The notes under the pieces: model-generated
The model's input: only the letters and a program-made list of their open reading frames with translations
Database searches by the model: none
What the model was told of the DNA's origin: nothing
Part shown: piece by piece, positions 23,452 through 35,169 of the stretch
Position numbering within the stretch: the stretch's first letter is position 1
Layout: each line of letters begins with the position of its first letter
Position numbers and translations under genes: made by a program
Assembly (NCBI GenBank): GCA_019915015.1
Contig: JAHBBC010000023.1
Span: forward strand, 248,001 to 312,000
Direction of reading: 5' to 3'
Origin: Auriscalpium vulgare
Taxonomy: Eukaryota > Basidiomycota > Agaricomycetes > Russulales > Auriscalpiaceae
DNA: 64,000 bases

Positions 23452-23555
23452 AAGCCATGCGAAACCGGTCCGCCAGCAAGAAATACTTTGGATTCGCCTT
23501 CGACGAGGTCCTGGTACTCTACAAGGCGAGCGGCGCCACTTCCGCTATACATGGC
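23452..23555 (+). pseudogene. Family A fragment 3
   Basis: After an acceptor (ccag then atcttggcaagccatg), the frame reads MRNRSASKKYFGFAFDEV and then LVLYKASG, clearly the N-terminal block of family A. It stops within about 12 further codons and the C-terminal two thirds are absent. The intron acceptor context matches that of members 2 and 4 (ccag then atcttg). A truncated copy. Confidence 0.55.
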
Positions 23556-24039
23556 TAAATGGAATCCACCGGCATTTGCGCACCGTGACATGACCTACGT
23601 GTTCAACAGAATCACTGCAGGCTATGACACGACCTACGTGTTCAACACAATCAAACACCTGCAGGCTACGCGCCCAGCAGCTCCAGAATATAGAGGACCT
23701 CAAGCGCTAGGCGACGTTTTTTTTTACGCCGGGTCGCATGAGGGTACGCCGTAGGGACGTGGGCAGCGGATTTCATGGGTCACCTCGACGGTGGAAGGCA
23801 ATTATGAGCGTCTGAGCGTCTGAGCGTCTTCGCCCATGAATCCCGAGCGCTCAAGTTGACGTAGACCTTACAAGCTAGCCTCATCCAACACGCAAGCGGG
23901 CCTTACACATAGTACGCTGAGTCCAATATCAAGCATGTTGCATTTCTTACCTACGATACAAATGAAGTCTATCCAAGAGCATGACGACAGCGAGCGAAAG
24001 AAAAGACCAAAACAGACAAACGAAGGTCACGAACCCACG
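23556..24039. other. Intergenic with a short tandem repeat
   Basis: No gene seen. A 9 bp unit (tgagcgtct) repeats near 23,812-23,835, and a cacgacctacgtgttcaaca run occurs twice as a near-duplicate (around 23,590 and 23,630). Confidence 0.35.
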
Positions 24040-24830
24040 CGGCACGCCTAGCTCGCGCCCCATCTCATTCAGACACTCCGCCAGCGCACACGCGTCAAGC
24101 GCGGCGATGCGCCCCGTGGAGAGCGCGATCCTGCTCCCCGCCGGCCCCTCCAGGTTCCCTCCGCCCTCGCCTCCTCGCGCGTCCGCGGTGTCAGCGAAGA
24201 GCTGGTTCGAGACGACCCACGCGGACGGCGCAGGCTCGCGATCTCGGCGAGGGGTGTAAAAGTGGAAGAGGTGCGCGAGTCGAGCGCTTTCCAGGGTCCG
24301 CGAAGAGCGCGGCGGGCGGGAGAGACGTGCACACCACTGGCAATGCAGAGTTAGAGTGGGATGGGGGAGGGGACGCACGCGCCTGGTGGGTTGCGTTTTG
24401 GTAGGGCTGTCGCCGTGTCGGAGAGCTCCTCTTCTCGGATTCTGCACAGCGTGTCAGCATACATACCACGCGCACATAGGGAGGCATAGCGAGCGCACCT
24501 TGGAAAGGGAAGGTTACCGCGCGGATTCTCGTCCGCGACGAATTCCGCGAGCGTCGTGCGACACTACTGCCCGAGCAGCGCGGACAAGCACAGCACCGCG
24601 ACGCGTTTCCACGACGCCTCCTGGTCTGCCAACGGCGCACGGTGTCAGGTCAGCGCATACACACAGCGGGGACAGCGTGCGCACCTTGCGACGTCCCCGA
24701 GCATGTGAGAAAGAGAAGGTCGAAGCACTGAAGCGATTGCTCTCGCCGGCGCGGTTCTCCGTCCACGCCCGGCCGGCGTCGGCGTCGGCGTCACCGCGTC
24801 ACCGCCTGCTGCTAGTCGTCGTGCAGTACT
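24040..24830 (-). pseudogene. Decayed gene P, copy 3
   Basis: Homologous to 10,540-11,290, with the 3' part better preserved. The frame from about 24,250 to 24,030 continues through SAWVVSNQLFADTADARGGE, GSRIALSTGRIAALDACAL and AECLNEMGRELGVP, then meets gtgggttcgtg, a possible donor or the end. The upstream exon is interrupted. Best guide to what the last part of the ancestral protein looked like. Confidence 0.45.
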
Positions 24831-26391
24831 CCGACTCGCGCAGAGCTGGCTGCCATTCCCTGGATTCCATTCCAGCCGTCTTCGACTTGCCCTCTCTTGC
24901 CGTCCTTGCCTGCAAGCACGGACTCTAGCTCTTCCCGTCGCTCAGCTTCCCTCACCTCTCGGGCGAGAACTATCACTAGCATGGAGGCTGACGCTCAACG
25001 CACCCAGATAGTCCCGAGGAGTCAGCAGCAGAAGGGGAAGGATTCAAGGAAGCCTTCCAGCACGACTTGCCCGACTCGCGGGTCATCGAGGTGTGTTTCA
25101 CTCTTGCTCTTCTCGCTCCTAGCATTCAGCCTAGCTACTTGCGACGCAGCGATATCCGTTCCCTAGGGTGATCTACCGATGCGTTGACGATGCGTCAATG
25201 ATGCTACGCAAGCCCCTTTCTCGACCTCACGGACGCATACTTACGCTCGATTCCGTTCCGGCAGGCGGAGTATGCAGGTGCGCAGGCTGCGTTCGACGAG
25301 TTTCTAGTGTGCAAACTCTCTATGACTGCACATGCCAGTGCACTCCGGCCGCAACGTCCACGCGAAAAGACGAGCACCCGCGCCCTAGCCCTTGACGCGC
25401 TGTTGAGAGGGACAATGCTCGACGGTAGCAGGGGGCGCGGATTGAGTGTGTGGATGGATAGTAGGATAAACATTGTATTGCTGCACAGGCCGTAGTGGCC
25501 TACGAATATACTACCTAGAGTGACAGTCCGTCTGCTTGCTGACTGAGTGTCCGCATGTCTGCGCTTTGGCAACGTCGGCCCACGTCCACTTGAGAGGCAC
25601 GGAAACGTACATATCGATCTGGACGGGTGACATCGCGAGCCCGCCGGTCTGGGCGGGATGTCTGAGTAGCCTCTGCACCGGGGGGTATGTCTGACAAGCG
25701 GGTCGCTGGGCGAGATGCATGGGATCCGAGTGCCATAGTAGGGCGTCGATGCCGTCGCATACAAAATGTCCATATAAGAGGAGTTCCCGATCATTTTCTC
25801 AGATGCTCGTGTAGCGTTTGCACCTGGCACGGCGAGCGGATCCGTTCGGACAGTGACAGACATTTACTGCAGGGTACGCACCTCAGTAACCCACCTACGC
25901 CCCTCATCTCGCACGGCCCTCCACCGCTATGCGCTCCAAATTGCAGTTGTGACCATCTCTGTGTCAACGATTGGGCAGTGCTAGATGCATCTCGGACGTT
26001 GCGGAGGTTGACCGATGGTTATAAAAGACGATGATGACGGGTTGAATTGTGGTAAGGGTGGTGTCGGGGAGATGGAGGGTCAAACGAGCGCCAATAGTAG
26101 GTGATAGGTCCCGATAAGGGATAATGTGCGCCGCACGTCGCCTCTGCCCTGAACCACCATCATCCAGCGCGAAGGTCAAGCAGCTACATGTATCCAGCAT
26201 CGAGTTCACCTTAGCTGAAACCAGAGATTGAACAGCTGCTTGTACCTGTGCAAGCCAACTCCTTGAACTGCCTACAGAAAAAGTGATAGTAGTGAGTGAG
26301 CTGCAAGATGTTTCACTACATGATCAACCTTAGGGTAGAACTCAATAGCCTTTACAAACCCCCACAGGTCCACCACAACTGAACAAGGAAA
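24830..26391 (+). repeat. Block U, copy 2: shared upstream region of TPR-CHAT gene 2
   Basis: Counterpart of 13,480-14,840 with the same landmarks, ending in cttgaactgcctacag, a probable 5' UTR intron donor at 26,292 (agta then gtgagtgagctg), acceptors at about 26,335 or 26,367, and the gene start at 26,392. Confidence 0.55.
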
Positions 26392-28146
26392 ATGGCAGAC
26401 CCTGAGGGAGAAATTGCACCACTCAGGCATGGACTGACCTTGACCTCTGTAGGGCATCCCAATCACTCACAAGACCTCACTGAAGTTGCTATTGCCTTGG
26501 CTATACATTTTCATGAAGTCGGTGAGATAGAAGATCTGAAGGAGGCCATCACACTACATAGAGAGGCACTGAGCTTGAGGCCAGTTGGCCATCTTAATCA
26601 CTCAGAAAGCCTCACCAATCTTGCAGTGGTTTTGACAACCTATTTCCTTCAGATGGGTGAAATGTCAGATCTGGAGGAGGCCATCACACTGCTTAGAGAG
26701 GCACTGAGCTTGAGGCCAGTAGGCCATCTTGATCGGTCAGACCGGCTCAACAATCTTGCAGCGGTTTTGACAAACCATTTTGAGCAACTGGGTGAGATGG
26801 CAGATCTGGAGGAGGCCATCACACTGCATAGAGAGGCACTGAGCTTGAGGCCAGTAGGCCATCTTGATCGATCAAGCAGCCTCAGCTATCTTGCGGCAAC
26901 TTTGTCAACCCGTTTTGATGAAATGGGACAAAAGGCAGATCTGGAGGAGGCCATCACACTGTATAGGGAGGCACTAAGCTTACAGCCAGTAGGCCATCCT
27001 CATCGATCACAAAGCCTCAGCAATTTTGCAGTATGCTTGTCAACCCATTTTGATCAACTGGGTGAAGTGGCAGATCTGGAGGAGGCCATTACATTGCGCA
27101 GAGAGGCACTGAGCTTGAGGCCAGTAGGCCATCCTGAACGATCAAGCAGCCTCCGCCATCTTGCAGTGACCTTGTCAACACAATTTTATCAACGGGGTGA
27201 AATGGAAGATCTGGAGGAGGCCATCACACTGCATAGAGAGGCACTGAGCTTGAGGCCAGTAGGCCATCCTGAACGATCAAGCAGCCTCCACCATCTTGCA
27301 GTGACCTTGTCAACACAATTTCATCAACTGGGTGAAATGGCAGATCTGGAGGAGGCTATCACATTGGATACAGAGGCACTGAGCTTGACGCCAGTAGGCC
27401 ATCCTGATCGATCACTAAGCCTCAACAGGCTTGCAGTGGATTTGACGAACCATTTTTTTCAACTGGGTGAAATGGCAGATCTGGAGGAGGCTACCATGCT
27501 GAATAGAGAGGCACTTAGCTTGAGGCCAGTGGGCCATCCTGATCGATCACTAAGCCTCACAAATCTTGCAGTAACTGTGTCAATCCATTTTGGTCGACTG
27601 GGTGAAATGGCAGATCTGGAGGAGGCTATTGCACTGGATAGAGAGGCACTGCACTTGAGGCCAGTAGGCCATCCTGATCGATGGATAAACCTCAGCAATC
27701 TTGCAGCAACCATGTTAACCCGTTTTGATCAACGAGTGGGTCAAATGGCAGACCTGGAGGAGGCCATCACACTGTTTAGAGAGGCACTGAGCTTGAGGCC
27801 AGTAGGCCATCATGATCGATCAGTGAATCTCAGTAATCTTGCTGCATGCTTGTTAACCCGTTTTCATCAACTGGGTGAAATGGCAAATCTGGAGGAAGCC
27901 ATCACACTGCATAGAGAGGCGCTAAGCTTGACACCAGTAGCCCATTCTCATCGATCAGACTGCCTGAGTCATCTTGCTTTTACCTTGGCAACTCGTTTTG
28001 ATGAACTCGGTAAAGTGGCAGACCTGGATGAGGCCATCTCATTGTATAATGATGCATACAATACATACAGCCCTGGACACCCAAACAAAATCCACAGCAT
28101 CAGAGGGTTGGCTAGATTACTCTTGCAGAGAGAAAGTCAATCAATG
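26392..28146 (+). repeat. 13 tandem 135 bp TPR-coding units
   Basis: Unit starts at 26,392, 26,527, 26,662 and onward at 135 bp; one unit (about 27,610-27,745) has an extra codon giving DQRVGQ. Units 5 and 6 are nearly identical (both with PERSSSL), a recent tandem duplication. Confidence 0.8.
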
Positions 28147-29853
28147 ACTAAAAATGACTTTACTAACAAGGCATGGGAGTTATATCAACAGGCTAGTGAC
28201 TATATTTATGCCAATACAACCAGTCGACTGAGATGCACATCATCATGGGCTACTGCCGCTCATAAGAATAAACATGAGTCCACTGGGACTGCATATGAAA
28301 AGGCTTTGGGATTGCTTGAGCAGTGTCTCATTGTTCGTCCAACACTGGAACTGCAGCACAATTTCTTTCAGACTGTTCAGAGCATCTCAACATTGACCTC
28401 AAATACAGTATCATGGGCAATTAACATTGAACAGCTCCAAAAAGCAGTTCAATTATGGGAACGTGGCAGAGGCATCCTCTGGTCAAAGATGAAAGACTAT
28501 AGATCTGACCAAATTGAGCAATTGAGGATTCATGATGCTACTCTTACAGAACAATTTGAAAATGTCACCCAGCAACTTGAGGAGTTTGCCACGAGATCTT
28601 CTCAATCCGAACTCCTGAGTAAGCAACTACAAGAGAATAAATGGGCAGAAAAGAGAGCATTGAATGATAGGTGGTCTGGCCTTGTAGCAGATATACAAAG
28701 CTTAAATGGGTTTGAGACATTTTTGAAAGCACCACCTTTTTCAAGCATAGCCAGAGTTGCTTCAGAGGGCCCTGTCATTCTGGTCAATCTTTCTGAACAT
28801 CACTCAGATGCTCTCATTATGCAGAATGTTCATTCTGGGCCTATTTGTGTGCCCTTGCCTGATGTGAACAATGTCACAGTATTTGCACGGATCAATAAGC
28901 TGTCCGAAAGCTTGAAATATGGGTATCTTACACCCAGTTCTCGACAAGGGCTTCACCAAAAGCAACTATTAATTCACGATGCCAAGAGAATGGATGAGGT
29001 GATTGAAGATGTACTGCAACAATTGTGGATATATATTGTATCCCCTGTTTTAACAAAATTGGATGGTCTTGGATTTGGCAAGGGCTCTAGAATATGGTGG
29101 TGCCCATCAGGAAAACTATGCACACTCCCTTTGCATGCTGCTCAACCCTTTGAAAGGGACACCTACCAGCAGCAACTCTCACAGAAATATGTTCACTCAT
29201 ATACTCCAACACTTGGCTCACTCATAAGAGCCAGGGAAGATGTTGTTGCAAGAGGAAACAAAAATGCTCCTGACATACTTGCCATAGCTGCCAGCTCTCT
29301 ACCAAGGGTATACAAGGAGATCAAGGTTATGCAAACAGTGGGATGCAAAGCTCAAGAGCTTGTTGGAGATAAAGTCACTCATAGCACTATGGTAGAGGGC
29401 CTTTCAAGATGCTCTTGGATTCACTTTGCTTCTCATGGGCATATTGATACAAAGCAGCCTTTCATGTCGTCATTTGAGTTGCATGACAATGCCAGGTTCG
29501 CCATTCTAGATCTTGTAAAAGCCAAGTTGCCCAATGCTGAGTTGGCTGTTCTGTCTGCTTGTCACACTGCAGCTGTGGACAAAGACAATACTCCAGATGA
29601 AGGAATCAGCCTTGCGGCGGGCATGCAATTCTGTGGATTCAGGGGAATTGTGGGGACCCTGTGGGGCATGGCTGATGAGGATGGCCCTTTATTAGCCAAA
29701 GAATTCTATAGAAGAATCCTTCATCCTGAGAAGCAAGATGCACCTATCAATTTCAAAGATGCAGCCAAGGTTCTCAAGGATGTAACAAAGGAGATGAGAA
29801 GGCAGAATATACCACTCCACCGCTGGGTTCCTTTTGTTCACATTGGAGCATGA
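26392..29853 (+). CDS. TPR-CHAT protein 2 (caspase-like protease on a TPR scaffold)
   Basis: A single exon of 1153 residues, the shorter paralogue of the gene at 14,841. It has 13 TPR-like units of 45 residues (one of 46) against 18 including the degenerate first unit in gene 1. Linker and CHAT domain align along their length. The catalytic pair is intact: His1015 in FASHGH and Cys1057 in LSACHTA. The end PLHRWVPFVHIGA is identical to gene 1 and gene 3. Differences between genes 1 and 2 concentrate in the surface-type positions of the TPR units (after GHP) and in the stretch following VPLPDVNNV. Expressed under its own copy of block U. Substrate and partner unknown. Confidence 0.85.
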   Translation: MADPEGEIAPLRHGLTLTSVGHPNHSQDLTEVAIALAIHFHEVGEIEDLKEAITLHREALSLRPVGHLNHSESLTNLAVVLTTYFLQMGEMSDLEEAITLLREALSLRPVGHLDRSDRLNNLAAVLTNHFEQLGEMADLEEAITLHREALSLRPVGHLDRSSSLSYLAATLSTRFDEMGQKADLEEAITLYREALSLQPVGHPHRSQSLSNFAVCLSTHFDQLGEVADLEEAITLRREALSLRPVGHPERSSSLRHLAVTLSTQFYQRGEMEDLEEAITLHREALSLRPVGHPERSSSLHHLAVTLSTQFHQLGEMADLEEAITLDTEALSLTPVGHPDRSLSLNRLAVDLTNHFFQLGEMADLEEATMLNREALSLRPVGHPDRSLSLTNLAVTVSIHFGRLGEMADLEEAIALDREALHLRPVGHPDRWINLSNLAATMLTRFDQRVGQMADLEEAITLFREALSLRPVGHHDRSVNLSNLAACLLTRFHQLGEMANLEEAITLHREALSLTPVAHSHRSDCLSHLAFTLATRFDELGKVADLDEAISLYNDAYNTYSPGHPNKIHSIRGLARLLLQRESQSMTKNDFTNKAWELYQQASDYIYANTTSRLRCTSSWATAAHKNKHESTGTAYEKALGLLEQCLIVRPTLELQHNFFQTVQSISTLTSNTVSWAINIEQLQKAVQLWERGRGILWSKMKDYRSDQIEQLRIHDATLTEQFENVTQQLEEFATRSSQSELLSKQLQENKWAEKRALNDRWSGLVADIQSLNGFETFLKAPPFSSIARVASEGPVILVNLSEHHSDALIMQNVHSGPICVPLPDVNNVTVFARINKLSESLKYGYLTPSSRQGLHQKQLLIHDAKRMDEVIEDVLQQLWIYIVSPVLTKLDGLGFGKGSRIWWCPSGKLCTLPLHAAQPFERDTYQQQLSQKYVHSYTPTLGSLIRAREDVVARGNKNAPDILAIAASSLPRVYKEIKVMQTVGCKAQELVGDKVTHSTMVEGLSRCSWIHFASHGHIDTKQPFMSSFELHDNARFAILDLVKAKLPNAELAVLSACHTAAVDKDNTPDEGISLAAGMQFCGFRGIVGTLWGMADEDGPLLAKEFYRRILHPEKQDAPINFKDAAKVLKDVTKEMRRQNIPLHRWVPFVHIGA

Positions 29854-30339
29854 TTCATTACCAGCAAGTGATAAAAGTGTGAGCTTCTTCTTTTTCTTTT
29901 TCTTGTCCAAGGTCTGACAAACTTACCTTGGCAGGTGTATGATGATGAGTGTTCATTGTTGCAGTGAAGTGTGTTTGGAGGCCTCTATTATTTTGTACTT
30001 TTTGATATATTATCTGTACTCATTCTGTCCAATCAAAAAACTATGCGATGGTGGTACAAAAAAACTATACTAGTCCATGTTGCGGAAGTACAGACATGAG
30101 ACATGGGAGATTGTAGAAAAATGACATCTACAGATCACGCAGGGCACTGCTGCTTGTGCGACAAAGAGCTGTAGGAGCCCACAGATACACTGGAGGTAAG
30201 CCCAGAGACAAAGGAAAGTCCTGTACTAAGATATACGAGTGGTTATAGCCTGCCATCCAGGATTAAAATTAATTCCTATACAATCCAAACAGAATTTGAA
30301 CGAAACACAGTAATGCCATTGCTCACGAGAACCACCATC
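29854..30339 (+). other. 3' flank of TPR-CHAT gene 2
   Basis: Begins with the conserved TPR-CHAT 3' sequence (T-rich tract, ttgtccaaggtctgacaaac, ggcaggtgtatg), continues AT-rich, then passes into block P at about 30,340. No gene seen. Confidence 0.45.
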
Positions 30340-31150
30340 AACAGAGGACACCCTGGGAAAGGGCACGCTACCGCGCAGACCCTCGTCCGTGCTGAACCCC
30401 GCGAGTGTCGTGCGGCGGCGCGGACAAGCACTGCACCGCGACGCCTCCCGGTCTGCCGCACGGTCCAGGTCCGCGCATATAGACAGCGAGGGCAGCGCGC
30501 GCACCTTGCAACGTGTCCAAGCATATGAGAACAAGAGGTCGAAGCACCAGTACCGTTCCCAGAGCGGCGAAAAGGGTGGCTTCTGATCTGCACGTCACAT
30601 GCACATTGCGCGACGCGTCCCTGCCCCACATGCTCGCTGCAGATCATCGACGTGCGGCTCATTGACGATCTCCACGCGCCGTCCACCGCTCCCGGAGCGC
30701 TGCCTGGCTAGATCCCGCCAGGCCGCGCCGCATTTTATCGGACTGCCCCATCCCCGGCGCAGTCTCCACGACGCCGCCACTCGCGCGTCCTCGATGCACG
30801 CAACGTCTTTGCAGCCCGTACATCGGTCCCCGCGCTGGCCTGTGCGGCCCGTCTTGACGTCGTGCTGACCACGTGCGCATCTGAGGGACGAAGCAGCTAA
30901 GTCGAAGAAATTAGAGACAGAGTCAACAACGCACGTACCTACGCGGACGTGTTGGAGGGCACAAGAGAACGCTGGGCCGCCACCGCGACAGCTGGCTGTG
31001 GCTCGATCCATTCATGCTGAGCTCGTGCTGGTGGATGGCATGCTCGTCCGAAGGCGAATGCCTCTGGCCCTCGAGCGCGCGCGGTAGGTGGAGCTCGTCG
31101 TCCCGCGCGATGGTGGCTCGGACGGCAGGTCCAGTGATGCACCGCCATTG
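30340..31150 (-). pseudogene. Decayed gene P, copy 4 (fragmentary)
   Basis: Nucleotide landmarks of block P are recognisable on plus: gggaaagggca, cgcagaccctcgtccg, gaaccccgcgagtgtcgtgc, the ggtctgcc run and caagcatatgagaac. A stretch matching the 5' P region of 32,030-33,400 follows. Frames are short and broken; no exon could be read through. Confidence 0.4.
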
Positions 31151-32029
31151 ATTAACGTCCGGTGGGACGGGGTGACGCGTCCAGGGCCTGTCGAGCGCAG
31201 ATCAAAAGGTCAGCAAAGGAAACCGAACGCTTCAGCAATGAAAATACGTACCTCCTGGTACGTCCACGCCTGTCTCAATTCCGCGCTCGCACGCTACGCG
31301 ACGCCTCCGGGGCTTCAGAGGCATCATGGCGGGGCTGCCACGTAGCTGGGACTCGTCCAGGTTGTGCTCGTGGCTGCCATGTCGCAGCCCTCGTCCAGCG
31401 CTGTCCAGAGCCGTCTTTATGGCTTGCAAGGTGCTTCAACGTGGTTCTAACTCGTTCAGGGTGAGCGCGCGGCCGCATCGTTGATAACATCGCCCGTCGT
31501 CTTCAGGAATACGCTGCTATGTTGATGCGCCTCGTCCAACATGTGCGGCCTGCGCGCCGTCGTCTTGCGTACCGTTGACGGGCAAGCGGTGCGCACGCTG
31601 CAAGCCTTGGAGGTGTAAACATCCGCGCCCATGATCCCTTGATGACCTTGTGATCGCGCGTCCCCGATTCCTTGATGTCTGAGAGCATCGTCCATCGCCG
31701 GAGATCGCGCGTCGGCAAGATACGCCTTGACCGCGGATTTTGAGCTACGCGCGTCCGTGGGTGTCGTACATGTGCGTAGAGGAGTTGAGGCCTCGGTCAG
31801 GAAGGCCGCGGGCGCTGTGTGGGTGCCCAGCGATGAGATGCTGCACGTCCGCCATTTCGTCCAGCGAGGACGTATGCGCGCGTCGCGCCTCCGTGCGTAT
31901 CGTAAAGGCGGCTGGTGCGCGACGTCCATTGCGATACCTTTCATGTTCGACCCTGAGCACGCCATTCAGCTTGAGAGAACGAGGGATGTGGGGCGCCGAG
32001 GAGGACACCCACGGCGACGGGCGCGTTGA
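31151..32029. other. R-like remnant, no gene supported
   Basis: The run gcgtccgtgggtgtcgtaca near 31,750 resembles gcgtccgtgtgcgtcgtccg in block R at about 20,980. A 169-codon minus-strand frame (31,965-31,456) lacks recognisable features and probably reflects GC-rich remnant DNA. Confidence 0.3.
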
Positions 32030-33400
32030 GCTTTTCGAGGTCGTGGAGTGTGTACGCAGCGAGAAGTGGGGGGCTCGGAGTGGCGTCGAGCGCAGTGATG
32101 CGCCCCGCGGCGAGCCCGCCTGTAGCGATCCTGCTCCCCACATGCCCTTCCCTGGGCGCACTACTGCTGCCCCGCGCTTCCTCGCGATCGGTGACGCGGA
32201 CAGCTGGATCGAGACGACCCACGGAGATGGTACCTTGCGCGTGACGCTGGCGAGACCCGTGAGCACGGGTAGAAATGGGATAGGTGCGCGTGCGTCGAGC
32301 GCGGAGGGAGGGAGGTATGTGTCCACTGCTGCGTGCGAATTGAGTTGACTATTAGTGGAAAATGGGATGGGGAGGGGACGTACGCAGTTAATGGGTTGCG
32401 TGGTTGGTTGGGCTGTCGGAGAGCGCGATCCACGGCCAGAGACGCAGTTCCTGCAGGTTGCGCTGGAGCGCTCAATTTGCCGCACCCTGCACAGCGCATC
32501 AGCCCACACACACAGAAACAGCGGAAGAGAAGAGCACACCTGGGAAAGGGCAGGCTACCGCGCAGACCCTCATCCGCGACGAACCCCGTGAGTGATAGTG
32601 ACGTGTGGAACCGCACGTGCAGTGCGGACAAGCACGGCGCCGCGACGCCTCTCCACACGGCGCACGGTTGTCAGGTCAGAACATATACGCACGCGCACCA
32701 TGCGACGTGGCCGAGCATATGAGAACAAGCACCAGTATTAGCCGTCGCCGGCGCGGTGCTCCCGTATGCGGCGTGTCGGCGTCGGCGCCCCAGGCCTTGT
32801 CGCATCGGCGTCATCGGCGCGAAGTGGTAGTCGCCGTCCGGCTCATACTCGCGCCGGGGCGGGCCCCGGTGCCTGATCTACACGTCACATGGCGCACGCG
32901 AGCTCTGCCCTCCGAGTAAGCGTCTCTCATCGGACCGCCCCATCCGCTGTGCACTCTCCACGACGCCGCGGAGTCCCGCGACGCACTGCCTGGCCATGCG
33001 CTCGATGCGCGCATGGTCCTCGCAGGCGGAGCAGCTGCTTGCGCTGTCCATGCTTGCGCGGCCCGTTCTCGCCGCGCTCGCGCTATGGACGACTTGCTCG
33101 TCCAGCGCGTGGGGTGGCTCGTCCACGCACCGCTCGAGACGATCGTCGCCCCTGGCGAGCACGCGCAGCGGATGCCGTGCACGGCATCCGCTGGCATGTG
33201 ACCAGCACGCCAGCATGTCGAGTCGTCGCGCGCGGACGCATGGCCGCGCCGCTTTGCCCGTCATTTTCGGGCCTCCAGTGGCGCCTTGCTGGTCCACGAC
33301 GCGCGCCGGTGCAGTCGTGCACGCCATTCCAAGTCGCGTGTCAGGACTGCTTGCGCCCCTTGCGCGAGCAGCGACTTGTTCTTGAATTTTGACGACCTTG
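32030..33400 (-). pseudogene. Decayed gene P, copy 5
   Basis: Contains the 3' landmarks (SLTGFVADEGLRGSLPFPR at about 32,575; GSRIATGGLAAGRITALDA near 32,130 in another frame) and the 5' region shared with 20,340-20,900 (MDKVVKIQE here, MDEAVNIQE there). The middle exons seen in copies 2 and 6 are missing or unreadable. Frameshifts separate the parts. Confidence 0.4.
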
Positions 33401-35060
33401 TCCACGTGGTGGCGACGTGGTGACTCGTCTAGCGCGAGGATGCGTGAGGGCCATCTTGAGCGCGGATGTTCCAGGTGGTGGCCAGGTGCGTCGACGAGTT
33501 GGGGAGGGCGCCTGCGCGACTGCCTTGATATCGAGCGTTAGCGTCGCCGCGGGCGCAGTGCCCGCCGCCGCTGCGCGTTCGGCGACGACGTGACCCGCAG
33601 CTCATGTCTTTGACGTGCGGGTGAACTGGCTTGGGCGGCAGTGTCCAGGCGATCTTGCAGGGCCGAGTGACGCATATAGAGAAGTACACTGACAGACGAA
33701 GTAAGTGAAAGACATTCGAGAGAAAGTTGATATGAAACGCACCTATGCGCAGCATGCTCGCAAGGGAGGCATCAGTGCCCGGCGTGATGAGAACGAGCGT
33801 TAAGCTTCAACCTGGTGATGTCTTAACAAAATGCACCAATGGCTCGTCATCGCAGATCGCGCAGCACGGCTCCTTCAGGACCTTCGAAGCGTGAGCGCCG
33901 TCACCGTCATGAGCCTGCAAGGCGTGGGTTCACTATGGCGTCTTGGCGGCGTGTAGAAGCAGCTGCGCGCCGTCGCAGGGCCTCGTCTAGGGCTGTATAA
34001 CGCCTACAGAGCCGTCCGTTCGGTACGTGCGCGGTGTCGGTGTCGGGGGACAGCTCCGCGGCACTGTAGAAGTGGCCCGTCGCGGTTGAGTAGGCAAAAT
34101 TAACGCAGTGGCATGTACCCAGCGTCTTCAGGTAGTGGAGCTCCAAGAGTGGGTTTCTTGAGTTCAGCCGCGTCCGGGGAAACTGCGCGCTCGGCCAGTA
34201 AATGGTATTGACGTCCTGAGTGGCGAGCGGCATTGTCCTCTAGAATATGTGGGCGGCGCGCGGGGTTGTATCTCTAGTCAGCAAACGAAGTAGAAACGTT
34301 GGGCAGCAGGACGTACCGTGCAGGTCCTCGATCTCGTCTCGTCTGAGCTTCAGCCGCACCGATGATCCTCCTAGGCAGTCGCCGGTGGCCCTTGATGTCG
34401 TTAAGAAAGGTTGTCTCTAGAGGAGCGAGCGAGCGGATAGTTAGTGAAACATATCCACGTAGATACATCCAACGACGTACGAGACAAATCACTTGGATCT
34501 CTACGTATGACGCGCCCATCCGATGCAAAAGGAGGAAAGTGAGGCTTGGAAGGAAGGTGCACAAGAATACTACGTAGGGAAGTCGTCAGCGGAATCGAAC
34601 AAGGCGTCGGCGCGATGACGACGTACCGTGCAGCGTCGTCAGCGCCGACGCAGTAGCTCCTGGGGCGTCTCCACAAGACGCAGGACCCGCGCACGGGCGC
34701 GGTACGGGGGGCGAAGGAGGCGGTGGACGAAGTGCGATGCCTAACGGCGAATTCTTGACGCGAGCGCGGTCGGCCTTGAGCAGGTTTGTTGAAGTTTAAT
34801 TGCAGCGACGCAGCGTGGTTGTCACCGTCTTCAGGAATAGGTGACAGGGAAAGTAGGAAGATGTTGCTAAGAGAGAGGAAAAAATGAGTCGACGAGTCCA
34901 GAGGAAAAGACACATATGTACCCACCGCGCAGCGTATGCATACACGCCGCCTCTCCCAGCTGAGAACCATCTGGCACGCTGCAGGACGTTTGACGAGGGC
35001 AAGCCGAGAAGCCACGATGGATTCGAGGAGGGCCATGATGGAGGAAAAGTCGAAGACAGG
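33370..35060. repeat. Segmental duplication R, copy 2
   Basis: Same orientation and order as 20,880-22,580 and directly adjoining P in both places, so P plus R moved as one segment. Here it leads straight into block U3, whereas copy 1 is followed by Q and another P copy. Confidence 0.55.
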
Positions 35061-35169
35061 GAGCGTTGCGGCCTGCTCCGGCGCCAAACTGCTGTCGCCG
35101 GCGCGGTGCTCCGTACGCATCGTCGCACTGCACAGTGCAATGCATGCTCCGAGTCGTGTTGCGACCTTG

